Source: Megachile rotundata | Lineage: Eukaryota; Arthropoda; Insecta; Hymenoptera; Megachilidae | Assembly (NCBI RefSeq): GCF_050947335.1 | Contig: NC_134984.1 | Span: 10,087,926-10,151,925 of the forward strand | DNA: 64,000 bases | Direction of reading: 5' to 3' | Shown here: piece after piece, positions 26,814 to 38,215 of the stretch | Position numbering within the stretch: position 1 is the first letter of the stretch | Layout of the letters: each line of letters begins with the position of its first letter | The notes under the pieces: generated by a model | The model's input: the letters and a program-made list of their open reading frames with translations, nothing else | Databases searched by the model: none | What the model was told of the DNA's origin: nothing | Translations under genes and position numbers: made by a program

Positions 26814-27149
26814 TTGTTTCGCCGTTCTCTCGCGGCCTTCTCTCTGGCTGCGCCGATCCGCTTCGTCTGGTCTCCCCACGGCCTCGTGGTTACGCCCGTG
26901 CATAGGCGGCATCTCTGCGCCATCGCTCGAGCGCTTTTCAACGGGATACCTATCTTGCGATTTTTTGGTTAAAAGAATCGATCTAATCGATGGATTTTGG
27001 AAATCGAGAAAGAACTCTAGTTGAGAGGGTTTCGAATCATGTTTGTTAGAAATGAAGCTTCGTTCTGTGTACTTGTAATGTTCAATTGGGATTCTCTAGG
27101 GAGAATAATCAGAGGGATGACTGATCATTTTTTGGGAACCACCTGCTGA

Positions 27150-27660
27150 TTTTTAGGGATCTTTCGATAGTCGAAGATTTGGAAATGCGTTATGAATTTT
27201 GGAGCATAAGAATTTGAGGATCTTAAGATTTCGGGATATGCGGATGTAGGAATCTAGGGATTTCATAGAAGTCGGAAGTTCTGAGAATTAGGGGATGCAG
27301 CAAGTTGGAGATATAAGAGTTTGAATAAATAGGAATTTGGGAACCTAGAAATTTGATAAGCAGGATTTGGAAATGCAGGGAATTGGAGGTCTAGAAATTT
27401 GAAGATACAAGACTTCAGAGATGTAAGAATTTGAAAATATGGAAATTTGCAGATATGAGGGTTTGAAGACCCAGAAATATGAAGACATAGTGATTTGGAG
27501 ATATAAATATTTGAAGAAATTGGAATTTGAAGAGTTTGGGGCTCACAAAATTTGAAAACTTAGAAATTTCTGAATGTAGCTATTTTAAGTCAAATGAATT
27601 TAAGACCCTAGAAATTTGGGAATATAGAAATTTGGTATTCGAAAGAACTTCTTACATTTT
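27150..27660. repeat. Degenerate G-biased low-complexity repeat
   Basis: Words such as GAATTTGAAGAT, GGAAATTTG and AGATATAAG recur with no fixed period. This is the same word family as the arrays at 12.8, 36 and 59 kb, in the G-rich orientation. Confidence 0.6.
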
Positions 27661-29530
27661 TTGAAGCAAGTACAAAATATCTGATTTAAGAGTACCCATA
27701 AGTATTCCTCCATTTTGTTTCAACTTATGCTAAGTTAATGTATCGTGTATAGCAGTAAACTAAGTGTGAAGATAAGAAACCGCTTTTATACAAGAAATTG
27801 ATGTGTACCACAGTACATTAATTGATAAGTAACGATGAGATTTTTGTCATGAATTTATTGGTCATAAATATTTTATGACATTAAATTTTCTTGGAAAAAT
27901 CAGATTTATCTATTGTTTCAAATTGTCGATATAGATTAAATAAACAACTCATCTTATAAACTATAATTATAATTCCTATTATGTTTTATGTTATAATTGT
28001 GCCTTTAAATATTTTTAAATTTCGTGAATACTTCGACAGTATTTGAATCTGAATCATTTAGGTCTTGAAACCATGTTTGATTACAAAAATGTACGAAAGC
28101 TCTACAAATAATGTGACCATAAGTCCCTAAATATTTATAGTTTGAGAATTGTCACGTAATTCTAGTACGAACTTATATTTTAGTTATTTGAAATAATGGA
28201 ATATTAAAAGAACATTTTGTAAAACAATTTATACAAAAATTATAATAAATTATAAATTACCTGTTATTTAATACTGCTTTTATTTATTAATTTTAATATA
28301 AATAATAGGTGTGGAATAAACTTTGATTCAATTATATTCATACAATACATATTGCAAAATGTGGAATATACTTTTTGTAATGACATGCTTTCATTAAACT
28401 CAAAGTTGTAAAAGTAATTCGAGCCATTTTGTTGAGTGAGTTCAAAATGGAAGAAGCAATGGAATCTGTTCACTTTAAAGCATTTAAACTAAACACCTAG
28501 CCTGTAAAATATTTAAAATATTTGTTCACAAAGTATTTATTAACAAAGTATGTAAATTCTGACATTTTATATACAAATTCCACCCAAGTTTATTATTTTC
28601 AACTTCTTCCATTCTTTACATTAAACTCGACGAATAAAACTTGAGAACTCTACCTCAGAATGTATATCTTCTAATTTTCCTCTAATTTCTTAAAATTTCA
28701 CAGATAATTTGAAATAGCAAAACCTTAGACAAAACTGTTTTTAAGCAAAACTATTTAAACTTTGAATGCATAAAGTAAAGTAATTGAAATATTCAGAAGA
28801 TGAAGCTATTGTACAGACATTGATGCTGTTTAATTCTAAATCCTCGAAGATTTGAAAGAAAGACGAAATACTGCGGTGAAGTATCTATTGTATCTACAAC
28901 ATTACGAGACAATGGAAGCAATGAAAATAACCGGTTGTAAGTTATTTAAGAAGGATTAGCAGATTCCGTCCCGCGACTACTTTCTTTCACATTGTTCCAG
29001 GAAACTATGTCCAATGAAACACATTCCATGCAAAATAGTCACACGTCTATTTAAAAGTGAAATGTTCGATCGCCTCTAGTGACACTCATTTCTATGCCAA
29101 TCATTCGATACACGGGTTAATAAGATCCGTTAAACACCTGAATTACGTAAAAATTACTCACAACAGCAATGACATTACATTCGTCAAAATTTACATGCTT
29201 CACTTTTCACAAATCAAACTTTTATTTATACTCCTCTTATCTTCTATTATGGAATCTTTATTTATATAAATAATCTTTAGGTTTACCCTTAAAGTTTCTT
29301 ACAGAGCTACTCATTATTTTAACTTCGAAAGAAATTATCTTTGAAAACTATTTTAACATATTTCAAATTTCAGAAACATGAATTACGGTTTTCACAGATT
29401 TAACATTTTCTTCAAATTTTTTTTCAGATTCAAATTTTTAGATTTTTTAGAATTGAAGCTAAACTTGCTGGGGTTGTCTCATACACCTATATGACTGTTA
29501 AACATTAAATTATTATGGGAGACACTTTTT
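27661..29530. other. AT-rich sequence without a recognisable gene
   Basis: Nothing recognisable. Frames at 28264-28473 and 29057-29269 are short and typical of AT-rich chance frames. Confidence 0.5.
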
Positions 29531-30035
29531 TAAACTTGTCGAGTTTAGAACTCGTTTTACCTTCTTAAATTCTCTAAAGTCGTGAAATCCCAAATTTCTA
29601 AAATTCTAAGGTGTGAAACTTTCAAAATTCCTACTTTTTGAAACTTTGAAAATTTCAAGACGTAAAATTTAAAAAATTCCTAAATTCCAAAATTACAAAG
29701 TCTCAAAGTCCCTAAGTTCTAAAATCTCAAATTCTCTAGAGTCTCAAACTTGCAAAGTTTCGTATTCTTAAAATTCCAAGGTCTTAGACTTTCAAAATCG
29801 CTGAGTCCTAAACTCCCAATCTTCCACCACGCAAAATATCTAAAATCTCGAAGTCCCACAGTTTCAAAACTCCAAAGTCCCAAAGTTCTAAAATTCTAAA
29901 TGTCCTGTATTCTTGAAGTCCCAAAGACGAACAACTCCAAAACCCCAAAATCCGAATATTCTAAATTTCCAAACTCCCAAAACTGAAAATCTCAACATTC
30001 CAAATTTTCAAACCCAAGTCCCACCACACACAGTT
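29531..30035. repeat. Degenerate C-biased low-complexity repeat
   Basis: CCAAAATTC, TCTCAAAGTCCC and TAAAATTC words recur without a clean period. It is the complementary orientation of the repeat at 27.2 kb. Confidence 0.6.
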
Positions 30036-30984
30036 CCCACCCAACTTCCAAGTCACGACTAAATTAGAACCTATCTCAAGATCTACCTTTTCCCCGATTA
30101 ATCACAATTAATTATCTCTGCACACTCATTGCTGCGATACGAATCAACAAGTTTCCCTCAAACGCACCGTCACTAGCAATAATTCCTCGAGACAAAATTT
30201 CGCAAAATGATTCCGTCTTCGGAATCCGATGAAATAATCGGTACGGTGAGTCCGGAATTTTCCAGCTATCTCGACGTTAACGAGAGCCATTCGATAATGA
30301 ACGAGGTCTAAAAGGCTGGGCGCACACGCCCAGCCTCGAGATTGTCCTTTTTGAATTTCCTTCGGGGCCCGTAATGCCGCGTTACATAATTGAAAGCGTA
30401 GGAAGCGGATTGATTAACACACGCGAGAGGAGAAAGGTTGCATCCATATAGATTGGTGGTGGCTTTTATGCGAATCGCGAGAACCGACGACTCTAGGAGT
30501 CCACGTGGGTGTCATCGCAAGCGCGCGAAAAAAGAAAAATAATACCGCTAGCTAGCGAGAGATTATACAGACTGTGCTTGGCCGTCGCCGTTCGCGATAT
30601 ACGACGTGGGTCTCTTCAATATCGCGGAAAGGAGAAACGACGTGACAATGAGACGGGAATTACGATTTTCCTTGTTGCCAGATCGAACGGATCGTGTGTT
30701 TTATTCCGTTATTAGTACGATCGGTGTAATTATACGCTTTATATTCAGCCCGTTTCTTGCGTTATCGCAACACACCTGGCTCGCTTTAACGCTTCGTTAA
30801 CGCTGAACGCTTCGTTACGGGGAGCCTTGTTCCACGAAAGTAAGAACGGAGCTGGCCGACCGCGTTAATTATCGGGAAACACGAAACCCGCGACACAGCC
30901 AACTGTAATTCAATTCACCTCGGAATCGAGCAACTGTTCGGCTTTGAAGACGTCTTTCGATACTGGATTATCGATACACTTTGG
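30036..30984. other. CpG-rich unique patch
   Basis: Even base composition and frequent CpG (30170-30950). No recognised exon. It holds a perfect GC-rich hairpin at 30313-30336. Confidence 0.4.
30313..30336. repeat. Perfect 10-bp GC-rich hairpin
   Basis: Arms AGGCTGGGCG and CGCCCAGCCT around a CACA loop. A bacterial terminator reading would be out of place here. Confidence 0.85.
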
Positions 30985-30988
30985 TTAA

Positions 30989-31228
30989 ACCTTTGCACTC
31001 CTATGTCGAATGTGGTTCGACATTACATTTCTTTTAGATCAGATAAATAGATAAATAGATAAATAGATTGGTTGAATTATATTTGCATTTATTTACTTAT
31101 AATGAAATGAAAAATGTATTTGTCACGTACTCTGTACTGGTGCAATACATCTTATCGAGAATCTCTTCCCTGATCTGTTTTGTAAATTAAAGAGTTGGTA
31201 AGTAAAAGAAATTAAGGAGTGCAAAGGG
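30989..31228. mobile_element. 240-bp TTAA-target MITE
   Basis: Ends ACCTTTGCACTCCT and AGGAGTGCAAAGGG are inverted repeats flanked by TTAA at 30985-30988 and 31229-31232, the hallmark of piggyBac-type elements. Just inside the left end is a hairpin with arms ATGTCGAA and TTCGACAT (31003-31023). A GATAAATA microsatellite lies near 31040. No transposase. The right-hand TTAA is also the left boundary of the tandem array that follows. Confidence 0.8.
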
Positions 31229-32965
31229 TTAAACCTTTATTCTACAACAACGTCACACTAGTGACTACAATTCGAATACAATTCGATGAACTAGGTTCCT
31301 ATTTTCACTGTAATTTTTGAGTTCAATTCTAACTACAATCTGTATAATCAAGGATCGCTGAATAGTATAATGTACGTAACATTCTAAACTTCAGTTGTTT
31401 TCACGTTGTAAGAATAATTAGACAGCTGTGTATTACAATAATTAAGTAACTATGAACAACATAACTGCCTAGAAAATTATGGTTGAAGGGTTAACCTCTT
31501 GTGCCACAATAACATGTCACACACGTAACTACAATTCGAAAATAATAAACTAGTTTCATATTTTCACTGTAATTGAATTTTGGATTTAATTCTAATTACA
31601 ATCTGTATAATCAAGGATCGCTGAATAGTATAATGTACGTAACATTTTAAACTTCAGTTGTCTTCACATTGTAGGAATAATTATCTAGCTGTATATCGCA
31701 ATAATTAGGTAGCTATGAACAACATAACTGCCCAGAAAATTATGGTTGAAGGGTTAACCTCTTGTGCTACGATAACATGTCACACACGTAACTACAACTC
31801 GAATGTAATAAACTAGTCTCCTATTTTCACTGCAGCTTTTGGGTTCAATTCTAATTACGTTCAGTATAATCAAAGATCGCTGAAGGTAAAATATGCTTGA
31901 CATTTTAACTTCCATTAGTTGTCTTAACGTTGTAGCAATAATTAAGTAGCTGTGAACAAGGCAACTGCCTAGAAAATTGTAGATTAAAAGGTTAACCTCT
32001 TGTCTGCAATAATGTGACACACTCGTGACGCACACTACAGTTTGAATTTGCTTAACTAGCCTCGTATATTCACTGCTACTGAATTTTAGGTTCAATTCTA
32101 ATTACATTCTGTATAATCAAGGATCTCTGAATTCAAAATATGCTTCATATTTTAACTTTTTTTAATTTCTTAACATTGTAGCAGTAATTATGATATAGCT
32201 ATAACTGATGCAAGTGGCTAGAAGATTGCAGATTATAAGGTTAACCTCTTGTTCCACTCGTGACTACAATTCGCATGTAATAAACTAGCCTCCTATTTTC
32301 ATTGCAACTTTTGGGTTCAATTCTAATTATTATCTGTATAATAAAGAATCGCTGAATAGTATAATGTAAGGTGAAGTGGCGTAAGTTCGTAAACTGTGCA
32401 AGTGCGTATACAGGCTATTTTTATTACAATATGAGCGAAATTTCTCCATTTAGTATGTTTGTTTCCTTGTTTTGTTTCACTATATCCTCTTTTATATTTC
32501 AGCTAAGAGTACTTGTTTGCAGTATAGAGTACTTGCATAATGCAGTAAAATGCATTTTATAGCAGATTTGTTAATAATTCTGCTCTTGCCCCATTGCACA
32601 TGAAATAAAGTTTCAAAGTATTTAACTTCAAGTTACGCTCTTACCCCTTTTTCGGGGAAAGTGCAGAGTAGTTGACATTTTAAACAATTTCCTATCAAAA
32701 TCAAAATGTACAAGGAAAATTAAGGTCCTAGTTAATATTAATTAAATAGTAGTAATTGTGCAACGCGTTCGATATCGACAGCGTTAAGTATTTACATAGC
32801 AGACTGAAAATACTTACGTTTAAATACCAACTTTACAAAAACCAGTCTGCATTTACCCCACTTCACCTTACGTAACATTCTAAATTTCAATTGTCAACGC
32901 GTTGTAGGAATAATTAGCTAGTTGTGTATCGCAACTGTCCAAAAAATTGTGGGTTAAGGGATTAA
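31229..32965. repeat. Tandem array of five TTAA-delimited units
   Basis: Five head-to-tail units of 258, 259, 234, 245 and (after removing the inserted MITE) 207 bp are separated by TTAA at 31229, 31491, 31754, 31992, 32241 and 32954. Units start CCTCTTGTGCCACAAT or close variants and end near AAAATTATGGTTGAAGGG. The start and the complement of the end match at about 12 of 15 positions with one gap, so the units look like MITEs with weak inverted ends. Unit 1 has a subterminal GTCAC-ACTA-GTGAC hairpin. The array is interrupted in unit 5 by TA-MITE copy 3. Confidence 0.85.
32369..32868 (-). mobile_element. TA-flanked 500-bp MITE, copy 3
   Basis: Exactly 500 bp between TA at 32367-32368 and 32869-32870, in the opposite orientation to copies 1 and 2. 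Ends are AGGTGAAGTGGCGTAAGT and TTTACCCCACTTCACCT. The insertion split the word AATGTACGTAAC, which is intact at 31370-31380 and 31633-31643 in sister units, so the TA duplication and element edges are proved by paralogous empty sites. It is about 95 percent or more identical to copy 4 by eye. Confidence 0.97.
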
Positions 32966-34285
32966 TAATGCTCGGATATATGTCCGCGAATCTGGACGCG
33001 TATATGACCGCCGGCTGAACCCGACAGTTCTACGAACCGCTGACTCGGAACTGCAGATAGCAGTTGCAACAATCGAAAGTTGCTGACGGAATTACTCAAA
33101 CGAGGAAAATATTTTTAGATTTTTATACCGTTAGAGAATTAGTGAGATTTATGGAACTCGGTTATTGTATTTGCTGTTTTGCATATTTTAGAATGGAGAT
33201 AGATTTTGTTTAGGACGAAAAAGTGTGAGATCAGCGATATAATGTACATTACAAGAGTTCTAGAAATTGAGTGTGAGTGATTTAATTGTTCATTTTTATC
33301 AAAAATATGTGTGAAGCTTGGAATATAATTTTTTAACGATCGCTGCTATATTTCTTTCAGTTTCATCTTGTAACGAGCGAATAAGTATAGGTACATCTTC
33401 AGTAAGGCTAAATTTCAAGAGTTTAATACTAATAATAATGGCGCAAGTAGAAAGAATAAGAATGAAAATTAATAATAATAAAAATGACAATATTGAACTG
33501 ATTCATATAAGAAATACAACTGATGTGATAAATGTAACTGAATAACCGATATAATGAAATAAGCGCAATAAGCGTTTATAATAGGAATAGAGAGCGTGGG
33601 AAAAAATAGAGGACAAAATAGGTCAAATGAAATTAGCAATTATAAAATGGTAAAGTATTATAAAAAAAAGCAATGTAAAATAAAATTTACTTCAGCTTTA
33701 TTTCAGTAATAATATAGAAACTGTGTGAATATTATAATTAATATAATATAATAAAAATAAGTTGACGTAATCATTAAATGATTAATTATTCAGTCATTAA
33801 GTAATTAGCTATACATTACAAAATTATAGAGTTATTAATATTATTTGCATTAAATTACTAAAACGTTAACTTCAATTAAAATATTTTGCTTCAATAATGC
33901 TTCAATAATGAATATTTATTCATTTTGAATTTTAAATTTACAACTGTTGCATAGTGCAACATCTCACTATTTATTCATCCTGTAAATTGGAATACTCAAG
34001 TAGAAGTAAAAATAGAATGTTAACAACATATGTATTGCATCACGCTGCAAATGAAAAAGCTAATTCAAAGTGCTTATGTACGCTAACATTTAAGCTTTTT
34101 CGAATAACAACTTCATAACTAAGGAAGCGTACCATTAATGTTGTGTTATACTATTTGATGTTGTTGTACTATTATACTGTTTAATGGAACAACAAAAATT
34201 AGTTATGTGTCCTAACATTTTCACTTCTAATATAAAGTTAGAGTCATGACGTCATTTATACAATAAATTAAGTATCTATAAACTA
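32966..34285. other. Unique sequence, CpG-rich at its left edge
   Basis: 32962-33060 reads TTAATAATGCTCGGATATAT and then CpG-rich GTCC...GGAC palindromic words. This resembles a TTAA-element end, but no right end was found. The rest is AT-rich with nothing recognisable. A 63-codon minus frame at 33299-33490 includes a hydrophobic run but is otherwise unremarkable. Confidence 0.4.
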
Positions 34286-34745
34286 TTTGTGTAATAAATA
34301 CTTTGCTATTACATAATAAATAACAAAGGTTTTGATTATTACATAATATTACTTACTATTATAGAATAAATAAAAAATGATGAATAATAATCGTTTTGTT
34401 ATAAAATAATAATAAATAAAAATTTAATCGTCAATCAATAAGGATTTAATTATTAAATACTAACTATTAAAAGTTTCATTATTAAATAAGTATTAAAGAT
34501 TTTGTTATTAAATAATAAATAATAAATATTGTCTCAAGAAATAATATATAATAAACAATTTAGTACTAAATAATAAATAACAACGATTTTATAAGCAAAT
34601 AATAAAGAATGATTCACTGTTTTACGTTTCGCGATTAAATAAGAAATACTAAAGATGTTGCTATCGAAGGACGAATAATGAATGTTTAATTAATAATAAA
34701 TAATAGCTTTTTTATTACCAAGCAGTAAATACAAACGTTTTATTA
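34286..34745. repeat. AT-only low-complexity repeat
   Basis: Degenerate AATAAATAATAAA words with ATTTTGTTATTAAA insertions. Confidence 0.75.
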
Positions 34746-34775
34746 TTAGAATTCTTAAACATTTCCTATTATTAA

Positions 34776-35090
34776 ACATTCCATCAAATGTTACAATTAA
34801 ATCAGCATAACATATGTGCAATATATAACACATATACCACTTATGCCACATACATACTATTTACACAGTTTATAATTCATTTGTACGTTGTTACATTACA
34901 TGTCTATATTTTGCATAGTGTAATTTATTATTACGAAACTAATTATTAAACATTCTATCGAATAATAAATGTTACAGTTGAATTTTTGTAACATACGTGC
35001 AATATGTAGCACATACCACATATGCCATATACAAACTCTTTACGCAGTTTATAATTTACATTGCTATACTAAATCTATATACATATTTTA
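34776..35090. repeat. Diverged tandem duplication of about 174 bp
   Basis: CATTCCATC...GTGCAATATATAACACAT and the segment through CAGTTTATAATTCATT recur, diverged, from about 34950 (CATTCTATCG...GTGCAATATGTAGCACAT). Confidence 0.7.
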
Positions 35091-35845
35091 CCTAATCCAA
35101 CTACATATCACATCGCAAAATTTTCTCAAATAAAACTTCACATATTAACATAGGCAAATAATTCTAATGAATGAAGTACATAAAACACCGCAAAAGCAGA
35201 AAGAGGTATGCATAAAGGGGGTCAACGCGTCTAAATCACAACAATAAACGGAAGAAGAACGACATTCAAAGAACCGTAAAGTAAACCAAGAAAAACATCA
35301 CGCTCGGCCGACCTTCGTTCACCTGCTTGTACGCGCACGAAACAGCGAGTAAGTGCAGTGCGCTCGTTAATGCGTTAGGAAGCGAATAATGTCTGTCTAT
35401 GCATATAAATATTTATACGATTCAGACGAACCGTGATAAGAGAAAAAAAAATGATACAACAGTAGCCCGCCACGGAGATCCCGCGAAAATGAGCATCCTG
35501 GAAAAAACGATTACTCATCGCATCCCGCTCGAAGAAAATGCTTATCGATAAAATTAACATACCGCGAGGCGGTGATTTACTGCGCGAACGGAGACGAGTC
35601 AATTCCGTTTTTCTTCAAGATACGACCTTAAACGAGGATCGAAGTAAATGAATGTAGATACATTTGTTGGAGATACCAACCATTTTCTACATTGTTTTAT
35701 TCATCATGCTACTTCCGTTTGTTTGTCCTTAGGACGTGTCTGCATTATATTAGTAAGTGGTTGTAAGTAGCCTTGCTAGGAGGTTTTCGAATTTTTGGGT
35801 TACTTTGTATCAGGCAGGATTTTTTTACATTTCAGAATTTTGAGG
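35091..35845. other. Unique sequence with a CpG-rich patch
   Basis: 35200-35640 has CpG-rich, even composition. No gene is recognised; the minus frame 35375-35602 has no family features. Confidence 0.4.
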
Positions 35846-36780
35846 TGTGAGAATCTAATGACTGGAGGATTAAAATTTTGGTAATGTAGTGATTTGGGGA
35901 TTTGGAAGTCTAGAGATTTGAGGATTTGGCGATGTAGAGATTTGGTGGTGGAGGTACTCGGGGATATAAGGATTTCAGGATTTAGGAATTTTGGAATTTA
36001 GCTATTTGGGAGTATAGAGATTTGGGAATGTGGGGATTTGAGAATGTGGTGATTTGGGAATGTGGGGATTTGGGAATGTGGGGATTTGGGAATATGAGGA
36101 TTTGGGAATGTGGGGATTTGGGAATGTGGGGATTTGGAAATGTAGAGATTTGGTGATGAAGGCGTTTGGGAATGTAGAGATTTGGTGATGAAGGTATTCG
36201 GGGATATAAGGATTTCAGGATTTAGGAATTTTGGAATTTAGCTATTTGGGAGTATAGAGATTTGGGAATGTGGGGATTTGGGAATGTAGAGATTTGGTGA
36301 TGAAGGTATTTGGGAATGTAGGGGATATAAGGATTTCAGGATTTAGGAATTTGGGAATTTCGCTATTTGGGAATATAGAGATTTGGGGATGTAGGAATTT
36401 GAAGATATAGGGATTCGGGAATGTTGGAATTTGGCGATGTAGAAATTTGGTGATGAAGGTATTTGGGGATATAAGAATTTCAGAACTTAGGAATTTTTGA
36501 ATTTAGCTATTTAGGGGTATAGAGATTTGGTGATGTAGGTATGTGGAAATGTAGAGATTTCAGGATTTGGGAATCTGGGAATTTGGAAACTTAGCTATTT
36601 GAAGATTTAGAGATTTGGGGATGTAGCGCTTTGGGAATCTATGGATATGAAGATGTTTGGATTTGGAGATATAGGGATTTGGGTATCTATGGATTTGGGG
36701 ATGTAGAAACTTGGAGATGTAGAGATTTAGTGATGTGGGTATTTGGGTATGTAGATATGTAGAGATTTAGGAATTGGTGA
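35846..36780. repeat. G-biased minisatellite with 16-bp units and longer blocks
   Basis: The core unit is GAATGTGGGGATTTGG. Longer blocks containing GGATATAAGGATTTCAGG and ATTTAGCTATTTGGGA recur near 35955, 36190, 36325 and 36465. Strong excess of G over C. Confidence 0.85.
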
Positions 36781-36839
36781 ATTTAGCTAGTATTTGGAGG
36801 TTTATAGATTTTATACATAAAGTTAAAATTTTTATACTT

Positions 36840-37000
36840 TACAATTTCCAAATTCCAGAACTTCCAATTACTTTAATCCTTTGATTTCAAATTCCTAATT
36901 TCTAGATTTCTTAAATTTTCAAATTTTCAAATCTCTACACGTCTAAAATGTGCAAATCGTCAAAACTTTAAATCTACAAATTTCCACTTTCCTAAATCAT
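36840..37000. repeat. C-biased degenerate repeat
   Basis: Complement-type words (CCAAATTCC, TTCAAATTTTC) follow the G-biased array after a short gap, repeating the strand flip seen at 13.5 kb. Confidence 0.55.
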
Positions 37001-38215
37001 TTTCTATTTATTCTTAACGAATATCTACGATATTAATATCTATATTGTTATTACATACGATGCTAATAAATGCATATTTATTTTACTACCCGTTTTTATT
37101 ACCTAAGTTATTTTATTATTTTCTTCGCTGTAGTTTATAGTAGAATGAATCACTAGTTAGTATTTTAAGTATATCTGACCATATACATCAATTTTGATTA
37201 TGACAGTCAATGTATTAATTCTATTCGATCTATAAACAACATGTGTTTCCTAACACTGAAAGATCACTGGTATTGATTGATGATGCTGCACCCAGAACCA
37301 TATTTGGATTGCGGTTATAGGGTTCCAGCAATAAAACGGAAAAAGCTATTACTAATTGGAATTTATTTAGTATCTATTTAGAAGCTGTGAATTTAACTGC
37401 GAATTTGAAACGCGTTTTCAAAAGAAATTTTTAAATATTTTTACTGCGGAAATATTTAAGAAAGTTTTCTAAATTACACGTTGTACAAAATTTTATAAAT
37501 GCCACATGGTACATAATATTCAAACCTTTGTGCAATTATTTCGTTTTGAAATCTGTAAATTATACATAATTCGAATAACCCATATACTGCATATTTCATA
37601 AATTATATAATCGATTTACATATACTTTACCAGACTTTAACAGAAAATCAAATTTCAAATTGATACCACAGAGTATGTCACCTTCACTTCATTTCTTGTT
37701 TTAAATTGCCCAAATTAATGACCACACTATCTCACTATGACAACTACATTAATAACTACCCTACTAATATTACATCTAATACCAAAATAGTCTTAACTCT
37801 GATATTATCAGCTTTATTTTTTAAACAGTATCGTGTTGCTTCAAACAGTCATTCGAAGTGCATTGCTTCAAACAGTATCAAACCTACTTATACATAATAA
37901 TGTCGATATAATTATATTGTTCTCAATATTATTAAACATGTAGTTGTATATAGAAGTATCATAGTAACTGCTTTGCTTCGAACATTATCAGTATTATTGC
38001 AATGATATTGCTTCAAGCACATTATAACTCTATTGCTTCAAACAATGTCAAACCTGTTGTCCGATACGGACATTGCTATTGCACTACATATTTCAAACAG
38101 TATCAAATCAAGCAAACAATCGCCATTAGCCTTTCCAACAATTGACGGTAATTCTATAATGGCTCTGCTTTTCAAAATCAGAAAGATGCTGAAGAGATTT
38201 AGGAAAATGAATACA
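37001..38215. other. AT-rich sequence with a TTGCTTCAAACA repeat
   Basis: Between 37835 and 38050 the word TTGCTTCAAACAGTATCAAA or variants occur five times at irregular spacing. The dispersed motif TTATGACAGTCAATGTATTA lies near 37198. The rest has nothing recognisable. Confidence 0.5.

Larger units (their letters stand above)
25221..26990. promoter_or_regulatory. CpG-rich island, possible promoter or first exon
   Basis: The highest and longest GC and CpG content in the window, with many CGCG, CGTCG and GCCGG words, especially 25380-25660 and 26030-26960. This contrasts sharply with AT-rich flanks. Overlapping frames on both strands (up to 198 codons at 26345-26941 minus) start at non-ATG codons and are compositionally biased by the island and its microsatellites, so I do not call a gene. 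TATA-like words at about 26677-26685 exist but are not diagnostic. In insects with germline CpG methylation, such an island often marks an unmethylated promoter. That link is inference. Confidence 0.35.

Noticed and set aside
26345..26941. 198-codon Arg/Ser/Glu-rich minus-strand frame
   Set aside because: It begins at TTG, runs through the CGACT and CT microsatellites, and its composition follows the CpG-rich DNA.
30313..30340. Bacterial-type intrinsic terminator
   Set aside because: The hairpin lacks a T-run, and the window is eukaryotic in character.
32371..32562. 63-codon frame shared by TA-MITE copies 2, 3 and 4
   Set aside because: It starts inside the terminal repeat and its conservation is explained by high DNA identity between young copies. 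It lacks any transposase motif.
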